Below, piece after piece: positions 1 to 6,446 of a stretch of 7,671 nucleotides of DNA. Position 1 is the first letter of the stretch; every line of letters starts with the position of its first letter. Location: the NCBI GenBank assembly GCA_030431185.1, contig JAUIJO010000156.1, positions 1 through 7,671 on the forward strand, given 5' to 3'. The DNA comes from Gammaproteobacteria bacterium. Lineage in GTDB: Bacteria; Pseudomonadota; Gammaproteobacteria; Xanthomonadales; Xanthomonadaceae. The translations under genes were made by a program, and so were the position numbers. The notes below the pieces were generated by a model. It was not told where the DNA came from. It searched no databases and saw nothing but the letters and a program-made list of their open reading frames with translations.

Positions 1-103
1 CCAGGGCCTTGCCCAGGCGGATGCCAAGCTCCTTGCAGACGGCGTCGGCGAGGGGACGGTTGGCGTTGCCGCTGAACACCAGCAGGTTGCGGTCGGTTTG
101 CAC
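1..103 (-). CDS. prs: Ribose-phosphate pyrophosphokinase (PRPP synthetase), N-terminal part, truncated by the window edge
   Basis: Only the first 34 codons are in the window. The encoded start, (M)QTDRNLLVFSGNANRPLA followed by a KELG segment, matches the conserved beginning of bacterial PRPP synthetases, in which the LxxFSGxAN strand opens the first phosphoribosyltransferase-like domain. The enzyme makes PRPP from ribose 5-phosphate and ATP in the cytoplasm, for purine, pyrimidine, histidine, tryptophan and NAD synthesis. The start is GTG at 103-101. No ATG lies in frame nearby, and a GGAG stands 7 bases upstream. The active-site loops lie beyond the window and cannot be checked. It is the last visible member of the TPR-lolB-ispE-tRNA-Gln series, 142 bases after the tRNA. 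This lolB-ispE-(tRNA-Gln)-prs order is known from pseudomonads and relatives. Confidence 0.9.
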   Translation of the reverse strand, partial: MQTDRNLLVFSGNANRPLADAVCKELGIRLGKAL

Positions 104-110
104 GATCGGA

Positions 111-114
111 CTCC
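111..114 (-). promoter_or_regulatory. Ribosome binding site deciding the prs GTG start
   Basis: GGAG on the minus strand, 7 bases before the GTG at 103. It decides in favour of the GTG start, because no in-frame ATG exists just upstream. Confidence 0.6.
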
Positions 115-245
115 GGCGATGCGGTGTTCGTGGAAGTGGGCCTGCCGGACGGCGCGGGGCGTCGACACGGCAACGGGACTGCGGGTGGAACCTTGGAACT
201 GCTCGACTCCGGCGTCCTGGCCGGGGCCGCGACAGCGAACCGAAC

Positions 246-322
246 TGGCAGGGGCGGTAGGATTCGAACCTACGAATGCCAGGATCAAAACCTGGTGCCT
301 TGGGCCTCTTGGCGACGCCCCT
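246..322 (-). tRNA. tRNA-Gln (anticodon TTG)
   Basis: The minus strand folds into a complete 77-nt cloverleaf including an encoded CCA. The acceptor stem pairs AGGGGCG with CGCCCCT over 7 bp, with discriminator G. The D arm is GCC/GGC. The anticodon stem CCAGG/CCTGG encloses TTTTGAT, giving anticodon TTG for CAA codons. The variable loop is CATTC, and the T stem GTAGG/CCTAC encloses TTCGAAT. Much of the core matches E. coli tRNA-Gln, but position pair 1-72 is A-U and the D loop is two bases longer. It lies 7 bases after the ispE stop codon and 142 bases before prs, in the same direction. It is therefore probably cut out of an ispE-prs transcript, although a promoter within ispE cannot be excluded. 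Confidence 0.97.
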
Positions 323-329
323 GTGGTGT

Positions 330-1283
330 TCAGCCCGTTGTCGCGCCGGAATCCATGCGGGCATTCCGGTGTGATGCGTGGGTTTCGAGCGCGTCCAGCA
401 GCGCCGACCGCGCCGCGCCGCCCGCCGTCCAGGCCTTGAGGCCGGGGGGCAGCGTCGCCAGCGCGCGTCCGGCGAGCTCCATCGACGCGAACTCGACGAA
501 GCAGCCGCTGCCCGACCCGGTCAGACGCGGCCGACCCAATCCGGACAACGCGGAAAACGCCGCATCGACGGCGCTCTCCCGCGCGCGCAGGACCGGCTCG
601 AACACGTTGCCGAGCGGAACGCCCGAAACGAAGTCGGATATTGTCGCGGGCGCGGCATCGCGCGTCAATTCCGGCGCCCGGTAGAGCACGGCGGTCGGGG
701 CATGCACGCCCGGGTCGGCCAGGACGTAGGCGGCGGGCGGCAGGTCGATGGGGGTCAGGCGCTCTCCGACGCCTTCCGCCCAGGCATTGCGCCCCGCCAC
801 GAAGACGGGCACGTCGGCGCCGAGGGCGAGGCCCGACGCCGCGAGACGGTCGAGGCCCATGCCGGCGCCCCACATGGCATCGAGTGCCACCAGCACGGTC
901 GCGGCATCGGTGGAACCGCCGCCGAAGCCGCCACCGGCCGGTATGTTCTTTTCGATGCAGATGTCCGCACCTTGGGTGATTTTTGCCGATGATTGCAGCA
1001 ATCTGGCGGCCCGAACGGTGAGATCCCCGTCCTCTTCGACCCCGGGCACCGAGGCGCCGTGACGGACGACCCGGCCATCGTCGCGCCGGCGCAGGCGGAT
1101 GACGTCGCCCCAGTCCAGCATCCGGAACACCGTCTGCAGCAGGTGGTAGCCATCCTCGCGGCGCCCGACGATATGCAGGAACAGGTTCAGCTTGGCCGGG
1201 GCGGGCCAGGCAACCCAGCCTTCGGCATCGGGTCGAAGGTCGAAAACTGAACCATTGAACACCGTGACCGGCCGGCTTGGCAT
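330..1283 (-). CDS. ispE: 4-diphosphocytidyl-2-C-methyl-D-erythritol kinase
   Basis: A GHMP-family kinase of 317 residues that phosphorylates CDP-methylerythritol with ATP in the non-mevalonate (MEP) isoprenoid pathway, in the cytoplasm. The first motif, WPAPAKLNLFLHIVGRREDG, lies at residues 26-45; its Lys31 corresponds to the active-site Lys10 of E. coli IspE. The glycine-rich ATP loop IPAGGGFGGGSTDAAT is at 114-129. LGADVPVFV at 154-162 holds the catalytic Asp157. The third motif, LTGSGSGCF, is at 254-262. The start ATG at 1283 is preceded by GGAGG with 5 bases of spacing and lies one base after the lolB stop, so translation is probably coupled. An in-frame ATG at 1295 inside lolB is less well placed. 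The protein is longer than E. coli IspE (283 residues) because of about 20 extra residues before the first motif and a short tail. Confidence 0.96.
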   Translation of the reverse strand: MPSRPVTVFNGSVFDLRPDAEGWVAWPAPAKLNLFLHIVGRREDGYHLLQTVFRMLDWGDVIRLRRRDDGRVVRHGASVPGVEEDGDLTVRAARLLQSSAKITQGADICIEKNIPAGGGFGGGSTDAATVLVALDAMWGAGMGLDRLAASGLALGADVPVFVAGRNAWAEGVGERLTPIDLPPAAYVLADPGVHAPTAVLYRAPELTRDAAPATISDFVSGVPLGNVFEPVLRARESAVDAAFSALSGLGRPRLTGSGSGCFVEFASMELAGRALATLPPGLKAWTAGGAARSALLDALETHASHRNARMDSGATTG

Positions 1284-1284
1284 C

Positions 1285-1944
1285 TCAGCCTCCATCGGCC
1301 CCGACCGCGGGAATACCCTCCCAGTCATCGACCATGAGCTTGACCCGGGCCTCGCGGTCGCCACCCCCGTGCCGCGCGTCGATGCGACGGGGCAGTTCCA
1401 GCGGGGCGCCGGCATCGCCGGACGGCCATTCGTAGCGGATCTCCCAGCCATCCTGCTGCAGGAACGCCAGCCGGCCGTCGGCCCCGTATTCCACGCGCGC
1501 GGCGCCGCCGGCCGCGGCGCGCAGTCCCCGCGCCCAGTCGGCCAGGGCCGCCATCGGGAGATACCAGCCGGTGGCGTCCAGCAGCAGGGCGGTGGCGTCG
1601 GGCCCCGTTCGCGGCCCGCCTTCCAGGCCTTCCAGGCGGGCACCGTCCCCACCGTCGCTGAGGCGCCAACCCTGGCGCGAGATCGGTGCGCTGAGTTCGG
1701 CCGTGTACCCCCCGGCGCTCTGCCGCCAGTCGAGTCGCCCGCTGCCGCCGTCGCGACCGATGGACACCGCGACGCGCCCACGCATGGACCAGTCGGCGAT
1801 GGGCCGCAGCGCGGCTTCGCGCGCCTGCTGTCGGGCCTCCGCCCGGGCCTCCAGCTCCGGCGGGAGCGGGCGGGGCGCGGGCGCGGTGGTGCAGGCCGCC
1901 AGCAGCGCGAGCAGCGCCGGTACCAGGACGCGGCGGCCCCTCAT
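1285..1944 (-). CDS. lolB: Outer-membrane lipoprotein receptor LolB
   Basis: A 219-residue lipoprotein, close to the E. coli LolB length. LolB takes lipoproteins from the periplasmic carrier LolA and inserts them into the outer membrane. The signal peptide MRGRRVLVPALLALLAAC ends in a lipobox LAAC, so Cys18 would be lipidated. Thr at +2 avoids the Asp inner-membrane retention signal. Family features in order are DWSMRGRVAVS (51-61), the RLDWRQSAGGYTAELSAP strands (70-87), GWYLPMAALADWARGL (126-141) and a C-terminal GW...YEW...LP......VKLMVDDW pattern (166-208). The ATG overlaps the stop of the upstream TPR gene as ATGA, and AGAGGT stands 9 bases before it. LolB is poorly conserved in sequence, so the call rests on the motif order, the lipobox and its place before ispE. 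Confidence 0.93.
   Translation of the reverse strand: MRGRRVLVPALLALLAACTTAPAPRPLPPELEARAEARQQAREAALRPIADWSMRGRVAVSIGRDGGSGRLDWRQSAGGYTAELSAPISRQGWRLSDGGDGARLEGLEGGPRTGPDATALLLDATGWYLPMAALADWARGLRAAAGGAARVEYGADGRLAFLQQDGWEIRYEWPSGDAGAPLELPRRIDARHGGGDREARVKLMVDDWEGIPAVGADGG
1289..1293 (-). promoter_or_regulatory. Ribosome binding site of ispE
   Basis: GGAGG on the minus strand, inside the last codons of lolB and 5 bases before the ispE ATG. It selects the 1283 start over the in-frame ATG at 1295. Confidence 0.7.
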
Positions 1945-3701
1945 GCCGGGGAAACCTCTTCGCCTTCCTGCTCGCCTGGCGGCGGCGCTTCCGAGGGCGC
2001 TTCGACCGGCAAGCCCAGTTTTTCCAGCGCGCGGCGCAGGGAGCGGTTCTCCGGATCGATCGATCGCGACTGTTCGAATACCTTGCGCGCCTCGTCGCGC
2101 TTGCCCTCGACCCACAGCACCTCGGCGAGATGGGCGGCGATCTCGGCGTCTTCCTGCAGTGCCAGTGCGCGGCGCAGTTCGACGATCGCCTCCTGGTTCC
2201 GTCCCAGCCGGTAGAGCACCCAGCCGTAGCTGTCGATGATCGCGGCGTTGTCCGGCTGCGCGGTGCGGGCGCGGTTGATCAGCTCGAGCGCCTCCTGGTA
2301 GCGGGTGGTGCGGTCGGCCAGGGTATATCCGAGGGCGTTCAGGGCGGCCACGCTGTCGGGCTCGATGACGAGGATCTTGCGGAAGTCGGCCTCGGCGCGC
2401 GGGATGTCGTCGCGGCGTTCCCAGGCCAGCGCGCGGGCGTAGAGGATTTCCGGGGCGTCCGGGAACGTCGCCAGGCCGCGGGCGAAGGCGTCCATCTCGG
2501 CGGCATCGTCCCCGTCCTCCTGGTGAAGCACCGCTTCCAGCAGGTAGGCGTCCTGGCGGGCCGGATCGGGCGCCGCGGCGTCCGTCTGGATGGCATTGAG
2601 GCCGGCGTAGGCCTCGTCGCCCCGTTCCAGCTCGTGCAGTACGTTGGCGCTGCGCAGCCGCGCCTGCCAGCGCAACAGGCCGCCGGGCACGCCGCCGTAC
2701 CAGTCGAGCGCCGCCTCGTGGCGTTCCAGGAACTCGGCGATCTGGCCCAGCAGCAGCCGGCGGGCCGGATCGGGCGCGGCGGCGTCCTGGCGGAGCTCGT
2801 CGTAGAGGGCGGTCAAGGCAGGCTTGTCTTCGTCGCGGGCCAGCAGCGACGCACGCGTGGCATAGGTCTGGTCGTCCTGGGGCCCCCGGGCGAGCGTCTG
2901 CTCGGCCAGGTCGAGGTCGCCAAGCCGGTCGTACTCGTGGGCGATGCTCTGGCGCAGCATCGGATCGCGCGCGGCCTTGGGGTCGATTCCGGCCAGCACC
3001 TCGCGCGCTTCGTCGGCCTGGCCGGCCTCGCGCAGCTGGCTCGCGCGCAACAGGGCCACCCTCGGCTCGCCCGGAAAATGCGTGATGACGCGGTCGACGA
3101 TCACCTCCACCAGTCCCGGCGAGTCCAGCCTCAACGCCAGTCCGCCGAAGGCCATCCAGGCTTCCAGCTGCAGCGGGATCCGGTCGCGCTTGACCAGGTA
3201 CTCGAGCACGCGCGCCGACTGCGCCGGGTCATGGCTGCCGGTGGCGAGGACGCCGAAGGCCTGCCGCCAACCGCCCGGCGCGGGCATCGCCAGCAGGTCC
3301 GACAACTGCCGACGCGCCTTGCGTTCCTGACCCTGGCGGAGCGACAGCGAGGCCTCGGCGGCGAGCAGGTCCAGGCCTCCGGCCCCCAGCTCGCGCCAGA
3401 GGGCCAGCGCCCGCGCGGTGCGCGCGTCGTCCTGGGTGAGCAGGCTGATGCGCGTCGCGCGCTCGGCCAGCATCGGGTCGCGCGCTTCGCCGGCCGCGTC
3501 CAGGTACGCGTCGGCCGCCTCGTCCAGGCGCCCGGCCTGGAGGGCGAACTCGGCCGCCATCAGCGGCTCGAGTGTCCGCACCGCGGGATCGTTGCTGTCC
3601 CCCGGCGCTTCCAGCACGACGGGTGCCTGGGCAGCCCCCGCGACGGGCGCGGCCAGGACGATGGCCAGCAGGACGGCGGTACTGAGGAGACTCGAACGCA
3701 T
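1941..3701 (-). CDS. Secreted tetratricopeptide-repeat protein, LbcA-like, upstream of lolB
   Basis: A 586-residue helical-repeat protein. It starts with a signal peptide (charged MRSS, hydrophobic core LLSTAVLLAIVLAAP, likely cut after VAGA), so it should be periplasmic. Canonical TPR units are clearest from about residue 416 to 553, for example ALNALGYTLADRTTRYQEAL and SYGWVLYRLGRNQEAI. More degenerate repeats fill residues 40-415, and the tail (565-586) is rich in Pro and Glu. A TPR protein in this exact place, divergent from hemA and before lolB-ispE-prs, is PA4667/LbcA in Pseudomonas aeruginosa, a lipoprotein partner of the periplasmic protease CtpA. Here no lipobox cysteine follows the signal sequence. 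An orthologous role as a protease adaptor is therefore inferred from position and architecture only. The ATG at 3701 is chosen because it opens the signal peptide; its ribosome binding site is weak (GGAA, 10 bases away). A GTG at 3821 would extend into the promoter region. Confidence 0.85.
   Translation of the reverse strand: MRSSLLSTAVLLAIVLAAPVAGAAQAPVVLEAPGDSNDPAVRTLEPLMAAEFALQAGRLDEAADAYLDAAGEARDPMLAERATRISLLTQDDARTARALALWRELGAGGLDLLAAEASLSLRQGQERKARRQLSDLLAMPAPGGWRQAFGVLATGSHDPAQSARVLEYLVKRDRIPLQLEAWMAFGGLALRLDSPGLVEVIVDRVITHFPGEPRVALLRASQLREAGQADEAREVLAGIDPKAARDPMLRQSIAHEYDRLGDLDLAEQTLARGPQDDQTYATRASLLARDEDKPALTALYDELRQDAAAPDPARRLLLGQIAEFLERHEAALDWYGGVPGGLLRWQARLRSANVLHELERGDEAYAGLNAIQTDAAAPDPARQDAYLLEAVLHQEDGDDAAEMDAFARGLATFPDAPEILYARALAWERRDDIPRAEADFRKILVIEPDSVAALNALGYTLADRTTRYQEALELINRARTAQPDNAAIIDSYGWVLYRLGRNQEAIVELRRALALQEDAEIAAHLAEVLWVEGKRDEARKVFEQSRSIDPENRSLRRALEKLGLPVEAPSEAPPPGEQEGEEVSPA
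1954..1959 (-). promoter_or_regulatory. Probable ribosome binding site of lolB
   Basis: AGAGGT on the minus strand, within the 3' end of the TPR gene and 9 bases before the lolB ATG. Together with the ATGA overlap it suggests coupled or re-initiated translation. Confidence 0.5.
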
Positions 3702-3762
3702 CGGGCAGGAATTCCGGTGGCAACGGGTGGAGGGTGTGCACGGGACGGCGCATGACGCCGAT

Positions 3763-3777
3763 CCGGGCCGGGCCCGG
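3763..3777. repeat. Perfect 6-bp inverted repeat, CCGGGC-CGG-GCCCGG
   Basis: Two 6-base arms separated by 3 bases, immediately left of the TAGAAT hexamer, where the promoter spacer would be. It could be an operator or a short RNA hairpin on the leftward transcript. In DNA this rich in GC a palindrome of this size can also arise by chance. Confidence 0.5.
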
Positions 3778-3783
3778 TAGAAT
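3778..3783 (+). promoter_or_regulatory. Candidate -10 element for hemA (TAGAAT)
   Basis: TAGAAT differs from the sigma-70 consensus TATAAT at one base and is a conspicuous AT-rich patch in GC-rich surroundings. It would start transcription near 3790, giving a leader of about 93 bases before the hemA GTG. No good -35 hexamer sits 16-18 bases upstream, so the assignment is tentative. Confidence 0.35.
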
Positions 3784-3882
3784 GTCGGCGTTGTCAGCAG
3801 CCAGCAGCTTATCGCAAGCACCTGAACGGGATTGCAGGCCGTCCGTCACCGGAACGCCCGCAATCCTAGCGAGACCCGATAC

Positions 3883-5190
3883 GTGAGTTTGTTCGTCCTC
3901 GGCATCAACCACCAGACCGCGCCGGTCTCCCTGCGCGAACGGGTGGCCTTTGCCGGCGACGCGGTGCCCCGGGCACTGGCCACCCTGCGCGGACTGCCGG
4001 GCGTGCACGAGGCCGCCCTGCTCTCGACCTGCAACCGCACCGAACTCTACGCGGTCGCCGATGGCGATGGCAGCACCCTGGCCGACTGGCTGGCCACCCA
4101 CCCCGACGACGCCGGCGACCTGCATGGCTATCTCTACCGGCATGCCGATGCCGACGCGGTACGCCACCTGTTCCGGGTCGCCACGGGACTCGACTCGCTG
4201 GTCCTGGGCGAACCGCAGATCCTCGGCCAGGTGAAGGACGCCTGGGCGATCGCGCGCGGCACCGGCAGCCTGGGCACCCAGTTGGACCGCCTGTTCCAGC
4301 AGGCGTTCTCCACCGCCAAGCGCGCGCGCACCCACACCCGCATCGGCGCCAACCCCGTGTCGGTGGCGTCGGCGGCCGTGCGCCTGGCCCAGGAGTCATT
4401 CGCGCGCCTGGAGGACTCCAGCGTGCTGCTGGTGGGTGCCGGCGAGACCATCGAGCTGGCCGCCCGCCACCTCGCCCAGGGCGGGGCCCGCCGCCTGATG
4501 GTGGCCAACCGCACCCTGGCCCACGCGCAGGAACTGGCGACACGCCATGGCGGCGTGGCGCTGCCGCTGTCGGAGATCGACAAGCACCTCAACGAGGCGG
4601 ACATCGTGCTGTCGGCCACCGCGGCGCAGCAGCCGATCCTGCACAAGGCCCAGGTGGCCGCCGCCCTTGCCCGCCGCAAGCACCGGCCGATGCTGCTGCT
4701 CGACCTGGCCGTGCCGCGCGACATCGCCGCCGACGTCAGCGAACTCGCGGACGTCTACCTGTACACGGTCGACGACCTGGAACGCACCATCGAGGACAAC
4801 CGCCGCGGCCGCCGCGAAGCGGCCAGCGAAGCGGAAGCCATCATCGACCTGCAGGTGACCCGCTTCGTCGAGACGCTGGCCGCGAGCACGCGGACCGAGC
4901 CGCTCAAGCGCCTGCGCGCGCACGGCGAAACCACCAAGTCCGAGGTCCTGGCCCGGGCCCGGCAGCAGCTCGCCGCCGGCACCGACCCGGATGCGGTGCT
5001 GGGCTACCTCGCCCACACCCTGACCAACCGCCTGCTGCACGCGCCCACGGTGGCCCTGCGCGAGGCCGCGCTGGAAGGCAATGGCGAGCTGGGACGCGCG
5101 GTGGAGCGGTTGTTCCCGCAGTCGCCGGCAGCCGGGAACGCGGAACCGGGAATCGAAGAAGCAGGCGCGGCATTGCCCGACGAACCCTAG
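3883..5190 (+). CDS. hemA: Glutamyl-tRNA reductase
   Basis: 435 residues, similar in size to E. coli HemA (418). The enzyme reduces glutamyl-tRNA(Glu) with NADPH to glutamate-1-semialdehyde, the first committed step of the C5 route to 5-aminolevulinate and haem, in the cytoplasm. The N-terminal motif FVLGINHQTAPVSLRERVAF is at residues 4-23. The catalytic Cys50 lies in STCNRTEL (48-55). ATGLDSLVLGEPQILGQ is at 100-116. The NADPH-domain GAGETIEL begins at residue 185, followed by VANRT. The helical dimerisation domain fills the C-terminal third. The GTG at 3883 is chosen because it puts the catalytic cysteine at residue 50, as in E. coli, and starts directly before the conserved strand; only a weak GCGAG precedes it. 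A TTG at 3832 would add 17 unlikely residues. The final 20 or so residues are encoded inside an inverted-repeat arm. Confidence 0.97.
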   Translation: MSLFVLGINHQTAPVSLRERVAFAGDAVPRALATLRGLPGVHEAALLSTCNRTELYAVADGDGSTLADWLATHPDDAGDLHGYLYRHADADAVRHLFRVATGLDSLVLGEPQILGQVKDAWAIARGTGSLGTQLDRLFQQAFSTAKRARTHTRIGANPVSVASAAVRLAQESFARLEDSSVLLVGAGETIELAARHLAQGGARRLMVANRTLAHAQELATRHGGVALPLSEIDKHLNEADIVLSATAAQQPILHKAQVAAALARRKHRPMLLLDLAVPRDIAADVSELADVYLYTVDDLERTIEDNRRGRREAASEAEAIIDLQVTRFVETLAASTRTEPLKRLRAHGETTKSEVLARARQQLAAGTDPDAVLGYLAHTLTNRLLHAPTVALREAALEGNGELGRAVERLFPQSPAAGNAEPGIEEAGAALPDEP

Positions 5191-5245
5191 CGAGGCCTCC
5201 AGCCCGCGACGCGCCCGCTTCGTCCACTCCCGATTCCCCTTCCGG
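5141..5245. repeat. Imperfect inverted repeat with GGGAATCG core, hemA 3' end to prfA leader
   Basis: The left arm (about 5141-5168) contains GGGAATCG followed by GAAGAAGCAGGCGC. The right arm (5211-5245) contains, in reverse complement, GACGAAGCGGGCGC (12 of 14 matching) and an exact GGGAATCG, with about 7 extra bases between them. The left arm is translated as the end of HemA and the right arm is intergenic. GGGAATCG-type intergenic repeats are, from memory, frequent in xanthomonad genomes, so this may be a decayed copy. There is no T tract, so it is not a typical intrinsic terminator. Confidence 0.5.
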
Positions 5246-5257
5246 ATCCACACCGAC

Positions 5258-6343
5258 ATGCACCCTTCCCTGCGCCAGAAACTCGAAGCCCTGGTCGAGC
5301 GCCGCGAGGAGCTCGAGCGACTGCTCTCCGACCCGGAGGTCATCGGCGACGCCCGGCGCTTCCGCGGCCTGTCGCGCGAGTTCGCCCAGCTCGAACCGGT
5401 CGCCACCGCACTGGCCGACGAGGCCCGGGCCAAGGCCGACCTCGCCACCGCCGAGGCCATGCGCGCCGATCCGGAGCTGCGCGAACTCGCGGACGAAGAG
5501 ATCGCCGCGGCCCATGCGCGCCTCGAACGGCTGGACCGCGAACTGCTCGCGCACCTGGTGCCGAAGGACCCTCGCGACGAGGGCGACCTCTACCTCGAAG
5601 TGCGCGCCGGCACCGGCGGCGACGAAGCGGCGATCTTCGCGGGGGACCTGTTCCGCATGTACTCGCGCTACGCCGAACGACAGGGTTGGCGGGTCGAGGT
5701 CGAGTCCGCGAGCCCCGGCGAGCACGGCGGTTTCAAGGAAGTCATCGCGCGGGTCGAAGGCCAGGGGGCCTACTCCCGGCTGAAGTTCGAATCCGGCACC
5801 CACCGGGTGCAGCGCGTGCCCGAGACCGAATCGCAGGGTCGCATCCATACGTCCGCGGCCACGGTCGCGATCATCCCGGTCGAACCCGAGGGCGAGCCGA
5901 TCGTGCTCAACCCCGCCGACCTCAAGGTCGACACCTTCCGCGCCAGTGGCGCCGGCGGCCAGCACGTCAACAAGACCGACTCGGCGATCCGCATCACCCA
6001 CGTTCCGAGCGGCACCGTGGTCGAAAGCCAGACCGAGCGCAGCCAGCATGCCAACCGCGACAAGGCGATGAAGCGCCTGCAGGCGATGCTCGCCGAGGCC
6101 CAGGCCTCGCAGGCGGCGGCGGCGCAGGCCGAGACGCGCAAGCTCCAGGTCGGCAGCGGCGACCGCAGCCAGCGCATCCGTACCTACAATTTCCCGCAGG
6201 GGCGGATCACCGACCACCGCGTCGACGGGCTGACCCTCTACGACCTGCCCAACATCGTGGAGGGCGAGCTGGATGCCCTGGTCGAGCGCCTGCAGACCGA
6301 GCACCAGGCCGATGAGCTGGCGCGCCTGACGGCAGGCAGCTGA
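5258..6343 (+). CDS. prfA: Peptide chain release factor 1
   Basis: 361 residues, the normal length for RF1. It recognises UAA and UAG in the ribosomal A site and triggers release of the finished protein. The N-terminal coiled-coil domain begins MHPSLRQKLEALVERREELE. The stop-codon-reading PxT tripeptide is Pro188-Glu189-Thr190 within HRVQRVPETESQGRIHTSA, which marks RF1 rather than RF2. The GGQ motif lies at 233-235 in SGAGGQHVNKTDSAIRITH. Both positions equal those of E. coli RF1, which fixes the ATG at 5258 even though the ribosome binding site is poor (GGA about 11 bases upstream). It follows hemA by 67 bases in the usual hemA-prfA pair. The usual third gene, prmC, which methylates the GGQ glutamine, is not next. 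Confidence 0.98.
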   Translation: MHPSLRQKLEALVERREELERLLSDPEVIGDARRFRGLSREFAQLEPVATALADEARAKADLATAEAMRADPELRELADEEIAAAHARLERLDRELLAHLVPKDPRDEGDLYLEVRAGTGGDEAAIFAGDLFRMYSRYAERQGWRVEVESASPGEHGGFKEVIARVEGQGAYSRLKFESGTHRVQRVPETESQGRIHTSAATVAIIPVEPEGEPIVLNPADLKVDTFRASGAGGQHVNKTDSAIRITHVPSGTVVESQTERSQHANRDKAMKRLQAMLAEAQASQAAAAQAETRKLQVGSGDRSQRIRTYNFPQGRITDHRVDGLTLYDLPNIVEGELDALVERLQTEHQADELARLTAGS

Positions 6344-6359
6344 CGCCCGCTTGGACGGT

Positions 6360-6377
6360 CCGGCCCGCATCGGCCGG
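6360..6377 (+). other. Short hairpin between prfA and the GNAT gene
   Basis: CCGGCC and GGCCGG separated by 6 bases, 17 bases after the prfA stop. The 6-bp all-GC stem could slow or end transcription, but no run of T follows, so a terminator call is weak. The 103-base gap also holds CACAAT at 6412-6417, a poor -10 look-alike without a clear -35. Confidence 0.25.
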
Positions 6378-6446
6378 CCAGCGCCGCGGAGCATCGACCG
6401 CGAGGCCTTGGCACAATGGCCGTCCATGCATGCCAACAGGGGCCCC

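Larger units (their letters stand above)
3702..3882. promoter_or_regulatory. Divergent intergenic region between the TPR-lolB-ispE-prs and hemA-prfA transcripts
   Basis: These 181 bases are the only gap between the two divergent gene series, so both promoters should lie here. No convincing coding sequence is present. Rightward, a TAGAAT -10 candidate is visible at 3778-3783. Leftward, I found no hexamer pair with good spacing. The leader left of the inverted repeat (3702-3762) would be the 5' untranslated part of the TPR transcript. Confidence 0.6.

Noticed and set aside
104..245. Searched for a terminator, a second tRNA or a small gene between tRNA-Gln and prs
   Set aside because: Beyond the prs ribosome binding site I see only GC-rich sequence without a stem plus T tract, cloverleaf or convincing reading frame.
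124..684. Open frame (186 codons) on the plus strand covering the tRNA and the ispE 3' end
   Set aside because: It crosses a complete tRNA and the antisense of ispE, and its translation has no family features.
1284..1781. Upstream extension of the ispE frame to 483 codons
   Set aside because: The extra 166 codons run inside lolB in another frame. IspE starts properly at 1283 after GGAGG.
2130..3755. Long open frame (541 codons) on the plus strand opposite the TPR gene
   Set aside because: Its product is rich in Gly, Arg, Gln and Val with no recognisable domain, as expected for the complement of a GC-rich gene. The opposite strand has a signal peptide and TPR motifs.
3702..3821. Possible N-terminal extension of the TPR protein from a GTG at 3821, containing a GSASC that resembles a lipobox
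   Set aside because: The extension would occupy the divergent promoter region, and the GSASC is not preceded by a proper hydrophobic core. The true-looking signal peptide begins at 3701.
4396..5460. Open frame of 354 codons on the minus strand across hemA and prfA
   Set aside because: It lies antisense to two genes with exact catalytic motifs and shows low-complexity Ala/Arg/Gly composition, so it is a shadow.
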